Part shown: one piece after another, positions 18,227 to 27,708 of the stretch
How positions within the stretch are numbered: position 1 is the first letter of the stretch
Layout: every line of letters starts with the position of its first letter
Origin: an uncultured Ardenticatenia bacterium
GTDB taxonomy: Bacteria > Chloroflexota > Anaerolineae > 4572-78 > NAK82
Direction of reading: 5' to 3'
Assembly: GCA_937127125.1 (NCBI GenBank)
Contig: CAKZLO010000035.1
Coordinates: 186,001-250,000, forward strand
DNA length: 64,000 nt
Notes under the pieces: generated by a model
Seen by the model: the letters and a program-made list of their open reading frames with translations, nothing else
The model's database searches: none
What the model was told of the DNA's origin: nothing
Made by a program: the position numbers and the translations under genes

Positions 18227-19486
18227 ATGAACAAACATGCTGATACCTCTCCGCAGCGTCATGCCGAGAATCGCCGAGCAGACACACGTTATCTGCATCG
18301 TCACATCGAGACACAATGTATCCATGCTGGTGAGCGATGGGAGAAGTACGAATTCTGGAGCTCAAGCACCCCCATTTATAACGCGACCACTTTCCTGTAT
18401 GACAGCTACACCCAGTTGGAGGATCGTCTTTTCTATCGGGAGCCGGGTTATGTCTATTCTCGCGAGGGTTCGCCAACAACTACAGCTTTAGAGCGGGCCA
18501 TTTCCACCTTAGAAGGAGCCGAGGTAACCCATGTGTGTGCGTCGGGCATGGCGGCCAGTCACTTAGCTTTGCTCGCCGCGGGGGCTGGGGCACAAGGGGG
18601 TATCCTTTGTTCCAGCGATGTATATGGCAGTGTGTACACAATGGTGGAGAACGTTTTTCCTCACCTAGGTGCGCCAACGGCTTTTGCCGATTTCACCGAC
18701 CTCGATCGATTAGAGGAAGCAATGCGCGCTTTTAGACCGCGCGTTGTCTACTTCGAAGTGATGACAAATCCACTCACCAAGATCATCGACGCACCTGCTG
18801 TTATAGATATGGCCCATCGCTATCAGGCGCGCGTGGTAGTGGACAATACTTTTACGACACCCTACCTTATGAAACCATTCCAAATGGGTGCCGACTTCGT
18901 GGTACACAGCGTCAGTAAGTTCCTCGCAGGGCACGGCGATGTTTTGGCTGGATCTGTGAGTTGTGCGAACGATGACTTCGCCACGCTACATTCACTGTTA
19001 ACACAGGTCGGCTGCCCCTTAGGTCCTAACGAAGCTTGGTTGGCGCTACGTGGCCTAAAAACGTTTGCGCTGCGAATGGAACGCCACTGTGCCAATGCAC
19101 AAGCAATAGCACATTTCTTGGCCTCACATCCGCTGGTGGAGCGGGTACGCTACGCAGGCTTGCTTGATCATCCGCAGTATGCTATTGCACGGCGCACCTT
19201 CGCCCCTGGCCGCTACGGTGCCATGTTAAGCTTCGATATCGCTGACTGTGACCAAGCGCGTGCAGTCCGCTTCCTCGATGCGCTGCGCATTATTCTGCCT
19301 GCCACCACGTTGGGCGATTGTTACTCGCTCATTGTCAACCCTGCTACCAGTACCCATCGCTGGCTGGGTACGGAGCGGCTGGCGGCACTGGGTATATCTC
19401 CAGGCACATTCCGTATGTCGGTGGGGCTGGAGCACGTCGCCGACCTGCAAGAGGATCTTGATCAGGCATTGCGCGCCAGTCAGTGA
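18227..19486 (+). CDS. Trans-sulfuration family PLP enzyme (cystathionine synthase/lyase or methionine gamma-lyase type)
   Basis: This 419-residue enzyme has the Cys/Met-metabolism PLP fold. The Schiff-base lysine is Lys231 in HSVSKFLAGHGD. Other family blocks are YSREGSPTTTALE, the GMAASHLALLAAGAG cofactor loop, VVVDNTFTTPYL and the C-terminal SLIVNPATSTH ... FRMSVGLEH. Members make or break C-S bonds in methionine, cysteine and homocysteine metabolism, and the exact reaction is not clear from motifs alone. The N-terminus is about 25 residues longer than usual. Its position after the MttB-type gene suggests a methyl/sulfur link. TrmFO converges 13 bases downstream. Confidence 0.88.
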   Translation: MNKHADTSPQRHAENRRADTRYLHRHIETQCIHAGERWEKYEFWSSSTPIYNATTFLYDSYTQLEDRLFYREPGYVYSREGSPTTTALERAISTLEGAEVTHVCASGMAASHLALLAAGAGAQGGILCSSDVYGSVYTMVENVFPHLGAPTAFADFTDLDRLEEAMRAFRPRVVYFEVMTNPLTKIIDAPAVIDMAHRYQARVVVDNTFTTPYLMKPFQMGADFVVHSVSKFLAGHGDVLAGSVSCANDDFATLHSLLTQVGCPLGPNEAWLALRGLKTFALRMERHCANAQAIAHFLASHPLVERVRYAGLLDHPQYAIARRTFAPGRYGAMLSFDIADCDQARAVRFLDALRIILPATTLGDCYSLIVNPATSTHRWLGTERLAALGISPGTFRMSVGLEHVADLQEDLDQALRASQ

Positions 19487-19499
19487 GCAAAATCAATGG

Positions 19500-20861
19500 C
19501 TACGGAGATGTGTCTTCACGCAGTTTTGCGATTGCCTGCTGAACTGCTTCCAGATCACGCAGCGCACGCCTTGCGAACGCCATATAGCGTTCACGCTTGC
19601 GCCTCAGCCGCCGCTCCAATGGTGGCAAAAGACCAAAATTCGCTTTCATCGGTTGAAAGTCTTCAGCATCTGCGCTGGTGAGATAGCGCAACAAAGCACC
19701 TGTCATAGTAGTGATTGGGAAGTTCAGCGGGGGCAACCCGCGTAGATAGCACACAGCATTCAGTCCGGCCACTAACCCGGTCAGAGCGCTGCCCACATAT
19801 CCCTCGCTGCCAGTGATCTGACCGGCCAGCCACACAGGGGCATTACGTTTGGCCTGTAGCGTGCGTACGCACAATGAGCTGTCCAGAACGCGTGGAGCAT
19901 TGACGAATGTATTGCGGTGCATTTGCCCGAAGCGCACAAACTCTGCCTGCCTCATGCCCGGAATCAACCGGAAGACACGCTCCTGCTCTGACCAGCGCAA
20001 GTTGGTCTGAAAACCCACCATGTTGTACAGGCTAGCCGCTAGGTTATCTTGACGCAGCTGCACTACAGCAAAGGGTTGCCGTCCTGTGCGCGGGTCGATC
20101 AGTCCGACCGGTCGCAGTGGGCCATAGCGCAACGCATCGCGCCCACGGGCAGCCAGCACTTCTATTGGCAGACATGCTTCGAAGAAGCGCATATCGGCCT
20201 GTTCAAAATCGTGCAGAGGGATGCGTTCTGCAGTAAGCAAGGCGTTCAGAAAATAGTCGTAATCTGCCTCCGTCATGGGACAATTGATATAATCGCCCTC
20301 TTTGTGTTCGCCACGTCCATAACGACTGGCACGAAAGGCGATTTCCATGTCGATCGATTCTGCGGTGACAATGGGTGCCATAGCATCATAAAAGTACAGA
20401 TTCGCTTCACCAGTAAGCTGTACAAGCGACTGTGCCAGCGCGTCCGAAGTGAGCGGCCCGCTCGCGACGATAACAGGCCCATCTGGTACAGAGGTCGCCT
20501 CTGTGCGCTCCACATGGATGCGTGGATGGGTGGCGATGCAGGCAGTGACCGCCGCCGCAAAGCGCTCACGATCGACCGCCAGAGCGTCTCCCGCTGGCAA
20601 CGCAGCATATTCTGCCTGAGCAATGATAATTGAACCCATGCGGCGCATCTCCTCCTTGAGTAACCCCAAAGCACGATCGATGGCACATGCTCCAAGTGAG
20701 TTGGAGCACACCAGCTCTGCCAGCCGATCAGAGGTATGCGCTGGTGTACGACGCAGAGGTCGCATTTCGATCAATGTGACATTGATGCCACAGCTAGCTG
20801 CCTGCCAAGCCGCCTCGCAACCCGCTAAACCTCCGCCGATGACTGTCAATCTATCGCTCAT
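19500..20861 (-). CDS. trmFO: tRNA (uracil-54-C5) methyltransferase, folate/FAD dependent (TrmFO)
   Basis: The 453-residue protein has the FAD-binding [14 protein letters not shown] motif right at the start and the TrmFO signatures [26 protein letters not shown] and the C-terminal [12 protein letters not shown]. TrmFO makes ribothymidine at tRNA position 54 using methylene-tetrahydrofolate and FADH2. I chose ATG 20861, which places the dinucleotide motif correctly; a start at 20897 would add 12 residues. The length fits the family. It is transcribed away from the selA operon. Confidence 0.95.
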   Translation of the reverse strand: MSDRLTVIGGGLAGCEAAWQAASCGINVTLIEMRPLRRTPAHTSDRLAELVCSNSLGACAIDRALGLLKEEMRRMGSIIIAQAEYAALPAGDALAVDRERFAAAVTACIATHPRIHVERTEATSVPDGPVIVASGPLTSDALAQSLVQLTGEANLYFYDAMAPIVTAESIDMEIAFRASRYGRGEHKEGDYINCPMTEADYDYFLNALLTAERIPLHDFEQADMRFFEACLPIEVLAARGRDALRYGPLRPVGLIDPRTGRQPFAVVQLRQDNLAASLYNMVGFQTNLRWSEQERVFRLIPGMRQAEFVRFGQMHRNTFVNAPRVLDSSLCVRTLQAKRNAPVWLAGQITGSEGYVGSALTGLVAGLNAVCYLRGLPPLNFPITTMTGALLRYLTSADAEDFQPMKANFGLLPPLERRLRRKRERYMAFARRALRDLEAVQQAIAKLREDTSP

Positions 20862-21010
20862 AACAACACGTCTCACAAGATAAATCTGCAAAGTCACACG
20901 GGCGATTCTATCAGCCGTTCCCTAGCAGTCGCTATTGTAGCACATACCCGGTGCCCGCGACCCGTCCCCCCCCTTTTGATTTTCAACGACCCGACCCTGA
21001 GCAGGACTTG

Positions 21011-21039
21011 TTGGCTCTCCACAAGTTTTCGGCTATACT
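21011..21039 (+). promoter_or_regulatory. Promoter of the membrane protein-selA-rsmI operon
   Basis: TTGGCT (21011-21016), a 17-base spacer and TATACT (21034-21039) lie 53 bases before the first gene. Confidence 0.65.
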
Positions 21040-21092
21040 ATTTAGCTGTATTTCCCCTACTAAGGCAATGCTCCACAGGAAGGAAGCATTAG

Positions 21093-21461
21093 ATGCCGCT
21101 GAGTACATGGATTGCCATCGGTATGACCAGTCTCGGCGTGGGTGTGGTGGGCATTTGGTACATTGTGATGCACACCCGCCCTACAGAGTTGATGCAGGTA
21201 TTCTTCCTGACGATGCTGGCTGTTGCTTTGGTGGGGCTGACAATGGTAGCCGCTGGAGTGCTGAATCATCGTTGGGCGCGCCCAAATTGGCTGCGCAAAG
21301 ACCCACTGCGATTACTGCGTGAGGGAGTCAGTGTAGCTCTGTTCGGGGTCTTGTGCAGCTGGTTGCAGAAGGAGGGACTTCTTAGTCTGACGATAGTTTT
21401 GATCATCGGTGGGGTACTTATGCTAACCGAGACTTTCTTTCTGACTCGCGGCAGGGAGTAA
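21093..21461 (+). CDS. Small membrane protein ahead of selA, unknown function
   Basis: The 122-residue product has four hydrophobic segments (about residues 5-26, 34-56, 78-92 and 95-115) and no recognisable motif. An AGGAAGGAAG ribosome binding site and a good upstream promoter support it as a real gene. It ends seven bases before selA, so the two are co-transcribed, but nothing ties it to selenium metabolism other than position. Confidence 0.7.
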   Translation: MPLSTWIAIGMTSLGVGVVGIWYIVMHTRPTELMQVFFLTMLAVALVGLTMVAAGVLNHRWARPNWLRKDPLRLLREGVSVALFGVLCSWLQKEGLLSLTIVLIIGGVLMLTETFFLTRGRE

Positions 21462-21468
21462 ATGTGAT

Positions 21469-22875
21469 ATGGGATCGGAAGAACTGCGCAAATTACCAGC
21501 CGTGTCCACCCTGCTCGAGACACCTGAGGCCAAGGCGCTGATTGCACAGCATGGCCACGAGCAAGTGAGGGAGGCATTGCGTGCAGCATTGGAAGCAGCA
21601 CGACAGTCCATCCGTGCTGGAGGTATTGCGCCATCGCGCGCAGCCGTCTTGGCTGATGCATCGCAACGATTGCTGGTCGCGCTGAGCCCCAGTTTGTCGC
21701 CCGTAATAAACGCCAGTGGAGTGATTATTCACACCAACTTAGGGCGTGCACCGCTCTCTGAACGAGCGCGCCGGGCTGCCGCGCTCGTTGCTGCCGGCTA
21801 CTGCAACTTGGAGTACGATCTAGAAGAGGGAGAACGCGGTTCACGCTATGTTCATGCTGCCCGACTGCTGAAGCAGCTTACCGGTGCCGAAGATGCACTT
21901 GTGGTCAACAACAACGCTGCCGCAGTGCTGCTAGCGCTAAGTGCGCTGGCACGTGAGCGTGAGGTGCTGATCAGTCGTAGCCAACTGATCGAGATCGGTG
22001 GCGGTTTCCGCATCCCTGATGTTATGCGTCAAAGCGGTGCCCGTTTGATTGAGGTGGGCACCACCAACCGCACCTATGTGCGCGATTATGCTGAGGCACT
22101 ACATCCTGTGAATACAGCGCTTATCTTGCGCGTGCATCACAGCAATTTCACTTTGAGTGGATTTGTACACGAGCCCTCACTGAATGAGTTGGTAGCACTG
22201 GGCGCAGAGCACGGCGTGCCCGTGATGGATGACTTGGGCAGCGGCAGCTTGTTGGATACGCAGCCGTTCGGCTTAGCGCACGAACCTACTATCCAAGAGA
22301 GTATCGCTGCTGGTGCTGCGCTGGTCACCGCCAGTGGGGATAAGTTACTGGGTGGCCCGCAAGCAGGACTGATCCTAGGACGGGCAGAGCTCATTGAACG
22401 TCTGCGTCGTCATCCTCTGGCGCGTGCCGTACGTGTGGATAAGACGACACTGGCTGCACTGGAAGCAACATTGCTGACCTATTTAGAGGGCCATGCAATT
22501 GAAGAGCTACCTGTTTGGCGTATGATCGCAACGCAGCCAGAGGTACTAAGGCAACGTGTGCGACGCTGGCAGCGCTGCATACAGGGGTGGGGCGTGAAAA
22601 GCACACTCGTAGCCACTCAAGCAACCGTAGGAGGTGGCAGCCTGCCCGGTCAGCAGTTGCCCTCTTGGGCATTGGCGCTAATAACCTCCTCTCCGGATGC
22701 ATTGGCACATCGGTTGCGTCGGCCGGCGCAGCCGGGGATACCGATAATTGCCCGCATCGAAGAGGGACAGGTACTACTGGACGCGCGCACCGTGCTGCCG
22801 GAGCAAGACGATCAGTTACTGGCTATGCTGCACCTGGCGCTCCAGGACATTCCTGTGTCATCTGTCACTACTTAA
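21469..22875 (+). CDS. selA: L-seryl-tRNA(Sec) selenium transferase
   Basis: This 468-residue PLP enzyme converts Ser-tRNA(Sec) to Sec-tRNA(Sec) with selenophosphate. Clear SelA blocks are INASGVIIHTNLGRAPLS, YCNLEYDLEEGERGSR, VNNNAAAVLLALSAL, the VMDDLGSGSLLDT segment and the PLP lysine Lys292 in SGDKLLGGPQAG. The length is typical of bacterial SelA. Its presence implies that the organism makes selenocysteine, but selB, selC and selD are not in the window and I found no obvious in-frame TGA selenoprotein here. rsmI starts four bases after its stop. Confidence 0.95.
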   Translation: MGSEELRKLPAVSTLLETPEAKALIAQHGHEQVREALRAALEAARQSIRAGGIAPSRAAVLADASQRLLVALSPSLSPVINASGVIIHTNLGRAPLSERARRAAALVAAGYCNLEYDLEEGERGSRYVHAARLLKQLTGAEDALVVNNNAAAVLLALSALAREREVLISRSQLIEIGGGFRIPDVMRQSGARLIEVGTTNRTYVRDYAEALHPVNTALILRVHHSNFTLSGFVHEPSLNELVALGAEHGVPVMDDLGSGSLLDTQPFGLAHEPTIQESIAAGAALVTASGDKLLGGPQAGLILGRAELIERLRRHPLARAVRVDKTTLAALEATLLTYLEGHAIEELPVWRMIATQPEVLRQRVRRWQRCIQGWGVKSTLVATQATVGGGSLPGQQLPSWALALITSSPDALAHRLRRPAQPGIPIIARIEEGQVLLDARTVLPEQDDQLLAMLHLALQDIPVSSVTT

Positions 22876-22879
22876 CCAG

Positions 22880-23719
22880 ATGGGCACGCTCTATCTCGTT
22901 GCCACACCAATTGGCAATTTGGAGGACATTACTCTACGCGCGTTGCGTGTCCTACGCGAGTGCGATCTAGTAGCTGCAGAGGACACACGCACCACTGGCC
23001 AGCTCCTGGCCCACTTTGGAATCGAGAAGCCTCTGCTGAGCTACTTCGAGCACAATAAACTGCAACGCCTCGATCAGCTGCTCGAAGCACTACGCCACGG
23101 CGATGTAGCACTGGTCTGCAAAGCTGGCAGCCCACTCCTCTCCGATCCCGGTTACGAGCTGGTACGTGCAGCTTTGGCACAGGGGATATCAGTGGTGTCC
23201 ATTCCCGGCCCCTCGGCCATCATTGCTGCGCTCTCGGTAAGCGGTCTACCTAGCGATCGCTTCCTCTTTCTGGGTTTCTTGCCACGCCGCGCTGCACCGC
23301 GTCGCGCGTTGTTGACTCAAGTGAGCAATGTGCAGGCTACCCTGGTCTGCTTCGAAGCGCCTCACCGTCTGCGTGAGACACTGGCTGACATGGAGGCGAT
23401 CTTGGGTGGTGCTCGTGTCTGCGCTGTTTGTCGTGAGTTGACCAAGATGCATGAAGAGGTATGGCGCGGGTCACTGGCAGAGGCACGTGCAGAATGGGAG
23501 AGCCGTCAGCCGCGCGGGGAGTTCACCTTGGTCGTGAGCGGTGCGCCACCGCCAACGGCATGGGATGAAACGCGTGTCCGTCAAGCCTTAGAGACGCTCC
23601 TGGCGCACGGAGTGAGCCGCAGCGCTGCAGCACGCCAAGTCGCACATGAATCAGGTTGGTCCAGAAGTGCTGTATATGCTCTTGCATTGCAGAAGAAGGC
23701 TCACAAGACGTGCGCATAA
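22880..23719 (+). CDS. rsmI: 16S rRNA (cytidine-1402-2'-O) methyltransferase
   Basis: The 279-residue protein has the RsmI/tetrapyrrole-methylase signature: LYLVATPIGNLEDITLRAL at the start, AAEDTRTTGQLL, SDPGYELV and SIPGPSAIIAALSVSGLP, with a C-terminal helix-turn-helix-like tail (GVSRSAAARQVAHES). It methylates the 2'-OH of C1402 in the decoding centre using S-adenosylmethionine. ATG 22880 starts exactly at the family N-terminus; a longer frame would run into selA. The two genes are translationally close. Confidence 0.95.
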   Translation: MGTLYLVATPIGNLEDITLRALRVLRECDLVAAEDTRTTGQLLAHFGIEKPLLSYFEHNKLQRLDQLLEALRHGDVALVCKAGSPLLSDPGYELVRAALAQGISVVSIPGPSAIIAALSVSGLPSDRFLFLGFLPRRAAPRRALLTQVSNVQATLVCFEAPHRLRETLADMEAILGGARVCAVCRELTKMHEEVWRGSLAEARAEWESRQPRGEFTLVVSGAPPPTAWDETRVRQALETLLAHGVSRSAAARQVAHESGWSRSAVYALALQKKAHKTCA

Positions 23720-23775
23720 TATGATATATACATGATCTTGGGCACTGCCATTCCGGCACAACCTAGCTAAGGAAG

Positions 23776-25152
23776 CTAGAGTCTAGGTAACGGATAAAGG
23801 GTGACCACTAAGGCAGCCACGCGTAAGATGGGATTGGGAAAGATACCCAATGCAATGGTGGCTAGCGACAGAAGCAACAACACTGACGTCGGCAACCAAA
23901 GAGACGACGCTGATTCCGCACGTGATGTGCGAGATGTGATCGCGTCGGCCCGTAGGAGTACATACAGCGCGCGCAGGTAGGCGAATGCTACTCCTAGACC
24001 AGCCAACAATACCAGCCACATCCACCGCTCATCCATCTGAGCCAGGTTGCGCAACATCAACCAGCGGCCAGCGAATCCCGCGGCCAGCGGAGCACCTACC
24101 AAGGTGAAGCTCCCCATTCCCAGAGCAATAACGGCCAACGGTCGACGTCGCCCCACACCGCATAAGCCAGAAAGAGCATCTCCCTTTGTCTCTGCCAGCA
24201 AGGTGGCCGTTGCAATACCTAACAAAGCCAAGCCAAGCGCCCGAGTTGCCAGACCCGCATATAAAGCTGCTGCCCCTTGTGCTCCCTGTACGGCCAACGC
24301 GATCAAGAGACAGCCCAGGTCATACAGCGCAGCATATCCTAGCATAACGCGCAGACTACGTTGGACAAAAGTCAACACGCCTCCAAGGGTCACCGAAACC
24401 AATCCCACCACCAACAACATTCGCCCAGTTTGGCTCCACCAGCTAAACCAGGAAGCTTCGGCCAACACATGCCCAAGTAGGGTTAACCCCATCATCGGAA
24501 AACCGATCAATACTAGCGCACTAGAAACAGGTGGAGATGAGGTGCTGAATGAAGTCAAAGCGCTATACGCGGGAAGAGCAGCCAGCCAGAGGCTAAAGCC
24601 TATTGCTAACAAGACAGCCGCCTGGGGCAGGTACACCGCATGCTCCGCATCCTCACGATAGACATCTATGTGCCATGCAGCTAGCAGGAAGCAAGGCAAC
24701 GCCAGACACATCACGACCAAGAAACGCCAGCTACCCCGCACCGATCCCGAGAGCTCGCCCTGAATGATGGGCACAGCAGCAATTGCCGCGAGCGTCATCA
24801 TCAAGCCGCTGATCGCCAAGTGACGCGACATAACAGCGATGGCAAACAGTCCAGAAATACACAAACCAAGTGGCAGAAAGTAGCGTCCCGGTCGCAAAGG
24901 CTGCCCAGCAACATACAGCAACGCAGACACGACGAAATAAGTTGCCAGCACATACTGAGTCAGCGGATCAAGCAAGAAGATGCGCCCTGCCAAGCGCACT
25001 GCATTAGTAGGAGGCAAAACAACTGCCAATATGCCCACAAAGAGAGACGCAAAAGCGGCCAGGTATGCTCCCAATTGCCGATGACGCAGCAAATAGACTG
25101 GCACTACTGCTCCCAGCGGGATCACGATCAACCACAACGGGGGCTCAATCAC
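23776..25152 (-). CDS. NuoN/NuoM-like proton-conducting membrane protein, divergent
   Basis: The 458-residue protein has about 13-14 membrane helices and resembles antiporter-like subunits of complex I and related hydrogenases (NuoL/M/N, HyfB/D/F). Recognisable stretches include LLDPLTQYVLATYFVVSALLYVA near the start and TFVQRSLRVMLGYAALYDLGCLLIAL in the middle. By eye, the conserved helix-5 Glu (here SGLMMTLAAIAA) and the helix-7 Lys (here FSLWLAALPAY) that carry protons are both missing. It is the last of three membrane genes and overlaps the previous one by eight bases. No hydrophilic-arm gene lies nearby, so its function is open. Confidence 0.7.
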   Translation of the reverse strand: MIEPPLWLIVIPLGAVVPVYLLRHRQLGAYLAAFASLFVGILAVVLPPTNAVRLAGRIFLLDPLTQYVLATYFVVSALLYVAGQPLRPGRYFLPLGLCISGLFAIAVMSRHLAISGLMMTLAAIAAVPIIQGELSGSVRGSWRFLVVMCLALPCFLLAAWHIDVYREDAEHAVYLPQAAVLLAIGFSLWLAALPAYSALTSFSTSSPPVSSALVLIGFPMMGLTLLGHVLAEASWFSWWSQTGRMLLVVGLVSVTLGGVLTFVQRSLRVMLGYAALYDLGCLLIALAVQGAQGAAALYAGLATRALGLALLGIATATLLAETKGDALSGLCGVGRRRPLAVIALGMGSFTLVGAPLAAGFAGRWLMLRNLAQMDERWMWLVLLAGLGVAFAYLRALYVLLRADAITSRTSRAESASSLWLPTSVLLLLSLATIALGIFPNPILRVAALVVTLYPLPRL

Positions 25153-25825
25153 GCGATCCCTCCCGCAAGGGATTGAGACCCTGGACAGCTGCCAGATACG
25201 ATATCGCGACGGCGAGCAGCAGATTAACCATGGCGAGCAGAAACGTGACGATCAAGCTTGATTCCAAGGGTGTGTAGAACAACTCAAAGCCTGTCAAGGC
25301 AGTTAACAACCCTGGACCGGCCAGAAGAGGCCACTCGGTCAACATCAGAACCATTAATCCGACCAGCATCAGCCAATAACAACCCAAGCCAACATCAGGG
25401 GGGACATCCGGAAGTGGATAATCTCGACCAAGTTGCAACGCCAGTACGAACACCAAACTCATTACCAAGGCGCGAAAGGCTATGCTAATCCATGGTAAAG
25501 GGTCACGCTCGTTACTTATCGAGTCCCCAGAGGAAGTTACCAAGGCAACATCAGCTCGCGAGAGAACGCCCCAGCCAGACTGACGTGCCGCCAAATACAG
25601 CATTAAGCAGATAAGCGCACCAACTAACACTTTGATAAGGGCAATTTCAGGAGATGTCAGCTGCAAGAGGACTATGCCCACCATGACATATTGTCCCAGT
25701 AACGCCAGCAGAGTAACACGCCAGTCACGGACTAAGATGATCAAGGCGCCAGTGATCAATACACCTACCACCCCGCCTTCGCGCATTATCTCCAGCAGCC
25801 GTTCCAGATCACCTACCTCAAACAT
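25145..25825 (-). CDS. Membrane protein, DUF4040/MbhD-like plus NuoK/MnhC-like halves
   Basis: The 226-residue protein has about seven helices. The first half contains SPEIALIKVLVGALICLMLYLAA, which looks like the DUF4040 part of MrpA/MbhD. The second half (WPLLAGPGLLTALTGFELFY then LLAMVNLLLAVAISYLAA) resembles the small NuoK/MnhC/HyfE-type subunit with its conserved Glu. A fusion of two small subunits is thus the best reading, but identity is low by eye. I chose ATG 25825, ten bases after the previous stop and eight after an AAGG; a GTG/ATG upstream would overlap. Confidence 0.62.
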   Translation of the reverse strand: MFEVGDLERLLEIMREGGVVGVLITGALIILVRDWRVTLLALLGQYVMVGIVLLQLTSPEIALIKVLVGALICLMLYLAARQSGWGVLSRADVALVTSSGDSISNERDPLPWISIAFRALVMSLVFVLALQLGRDYPLPDVPPDVGLGCYWLMLVGLMVLMLTEWPLLAGPGLLTALTGFELFYTPLESSLIVTFLLAMVNLLLAVAISYLAAVQGLNPLREGSRD

Positions 25826-25835
25826 CCGATTAACC

Positions 25836-27419
25836 TTAGCGCACCAATACATCCGGGTACACGGTCAATATCAGCCCTAGGCAGGCCAGGATCAGTAAAG
25901 CCCACGCGAGATAGTGTTCGCCTTCAATAACGGCGCGTGCACGTAGCAGCCATCCGCTCCCTACTTCGAACAGCCTCTGACTAGCGCGTAGCAACCATGT
26001 TAAGCGCAACCACATCGCGAAGCGTTGCTCGCCTTGGTCTCCCAAAAGCTGCAATCCCTTGCGCCCATAGCCCAGTGAGATGGCCCATAGTGCCGAACCA
26101 AACAATCCTACCCAGGTCGCAGTACTAATTGAGATGGATGGGATGCTGAGCCACATACTAGGATAGAGTGACGTTAGGGCGACAACAGCCACACCGATAC
26201 CAGCCGCGCGCCAACGAGAGGGGACCCGTGGTACAAGGGACACCTCTAGGGCGCCCTGCCAAAACCGATAGAGAGCAGACAATGCTCCCCCTTGTGTGAC
26301 GACGAGCAACGCTGTTGCCGTCGGTCCGCCGTTACGCCAGAATATGTCAAAAATACCTCCCTGGCTCGGCGATCCGATGACTAATAGGCTGCACAAGGAG
26401 AGAGTGGCCATAACTGGCGGCAGGTACCCTATGCCTTGGAGCACTGAGCTGAAAGGGGACCCCAAACTCGTGGGGATCAAAATCAGCACAAGCCATGCCA
26501 GCATAATGACAAATGAAGCGCTCTGCCATATGGTCCCTTGCCCGCCTAACGCCACCACAGCCAGGACAGTTCCCGACGATGCAAACGCGGCATGTACCAG
26601 GCTTCGCTCACGCCCAGATTCGACCCATGCCAATGTCCCGTGCAACAAGGCAGTCATCAGCGCCGGCCAGGCAATCCAAGGCAACGCTCCCCACTGTGCT
26701 GCATACAAGCCGACGGCCAGATGCAACATTGTCCATACAAGCCGCATCGATGGAAGGGGGTGTACCGTTGCACCTGATTCGAATAACGGATACAACCCCA
26801 GACGCAACCAAGTCGCCAGAACCAACAAGACATTCGGAGACATAGCCTCCGGCTGCACCGTAACATTCTCAAGGCCAGCTATCATCACGCCAGTCGCAGT
26901 GACAACACCTAGCATTAGGCGCGCGATTGCATACCGCGGTTCACTGCACGCCATCCACCACAACGCTACGACACAGTCGAATGCCAGGAGTGTGATAGCA
27001 AGTGTACGACATGTGCCAGCCATCAGTACACCGTAAGCGGCTGCCGTGAGCACAAGAATCAATACCTGACTGCCTACCGTGGTACGTGCATAGAACTCGT
27101 GCCCGGCAAGCGCCACGGCTAGGAGGGTCGAGAATAACACACCCACGAGAAGCGTTGATGGAACCGCATACAGAGCGAGCGTCGTTCCGTCCAACCATTT
27201 CATCAAGGAGTGCAACACAGGTGGAGAGGCATCTGAGAGGCCTAACCAGGCACCCCTGGCCATCCACATCACTACGGCTAGCGCAGCCCCATTTACGGTT
27301 ACAAAGGCCCAGCTGCGCATCCGTGCAGCTACTGCTGGCCCCAAGGCCAGTAACAAGACCGCACCCACCAACAAGATGTACAGGGGCGCAAGGGGGGTTA
27401 TTCTGTCTAAAGGTATCAT
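25836..27419 (-). CDS. NuoL/M-like proton-conducting membrane protein, divergent
   Basis: This 527-residue protein has about 14 helices and is the first gene of the trio. The segment LATWLRLGLYPLFESGATVHPLPSM corresponds to the FKxGxFPFHxWLPDAH block of antiporter-like subunits, but the Lys is Arg and the first His region is changed. LLAFDCVVALWWM stands where helix 5 normally has Glu (Asp here). The protein may still move protons or ions, or serve only as a scaffold. The trio lacks any [FeS] or flavin subunit. No strong promoter was found; 290 bases separate it from the divergent 27709 gene. Confidence 0.65.
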   Translation of the reverse strand: MIPLDRITPLAPLYILLVGAVLLLALGPAVAARMRSWAFVTVNGAALAVVMWMARGAWLGLSDASPPVLHSLMKWLDGTTLALYAVPSTLLVGVLFSTLLAVALAGHEFYARTTVGSQVLILVLTAAAYGVLMAGTCRTLAITLLAFDCVVALWWMACSEPRYAIARLMLGVVTATGVMIAGLENVTVQPEAMSPNVLLVLATWLRLGLYPLFESGATVHPLPSMRLVWTMLHLAVGLYAAQWGALPWIAWPALMTALLHGTLAWVESGRERSLVHAAFASSGTVLAVVALGGQGTIWQSASFVIMLAWLVLILIPTSLGSPFSSVLQGIGYLPPVMATLSLCSLLVIGSPSQGGIFDIFWRNGGPTATALLVVTQGGALSALYRFWQGALEVSLVPRVPSRWRAAGIGVAVVALTSLYPSMWLSIPSISISTATWVGLFGSALWAISLGYGRKGLQLLGDQGEQRFAMWLRLTWLLRASQRLFEVGSGWLLRARAVIEGEHYLAWALLILACLGLILTVYPDVLVR

Positions 27420-27631
27420 GCCACCTCGAAAAGTATTCTACCATCCACCGCGGTCTCTGCAAAGTCGTCTGAGATGCAGCTTAGCCTCCTACAGCTTACT
27501 CCCAGAAGGTGCAGCAGCACAGGAAACTGCTAGTGTAGAGCTACCTCAGTCTATGACAAGCGAATCCAAGCGAATCATTGAATAGCAAAGTTGCTACCCC
27601 GCAGAGACTGTGTTATGAGCCACATTTCCTA

Positions 27632-27660
27632 TTGGCAAGAATGAAAAAGTGTGGTATAAT
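27632..27660 (+). promoter_or_regulatory. Strong promoter for the stalked protein gene
   Basis: TTGGCA (27632-27637), a 17-base spacer ending in TGG and a perfect TATAAT (27655-27660) lie 48 bases before the start at 27709. Confidence 0.8.
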
Positions 27661-27708
27661 ATTATGTAATGTACCAGGCACCAGTTATCCGAGTAGTGAG
27701 GTAGCATT

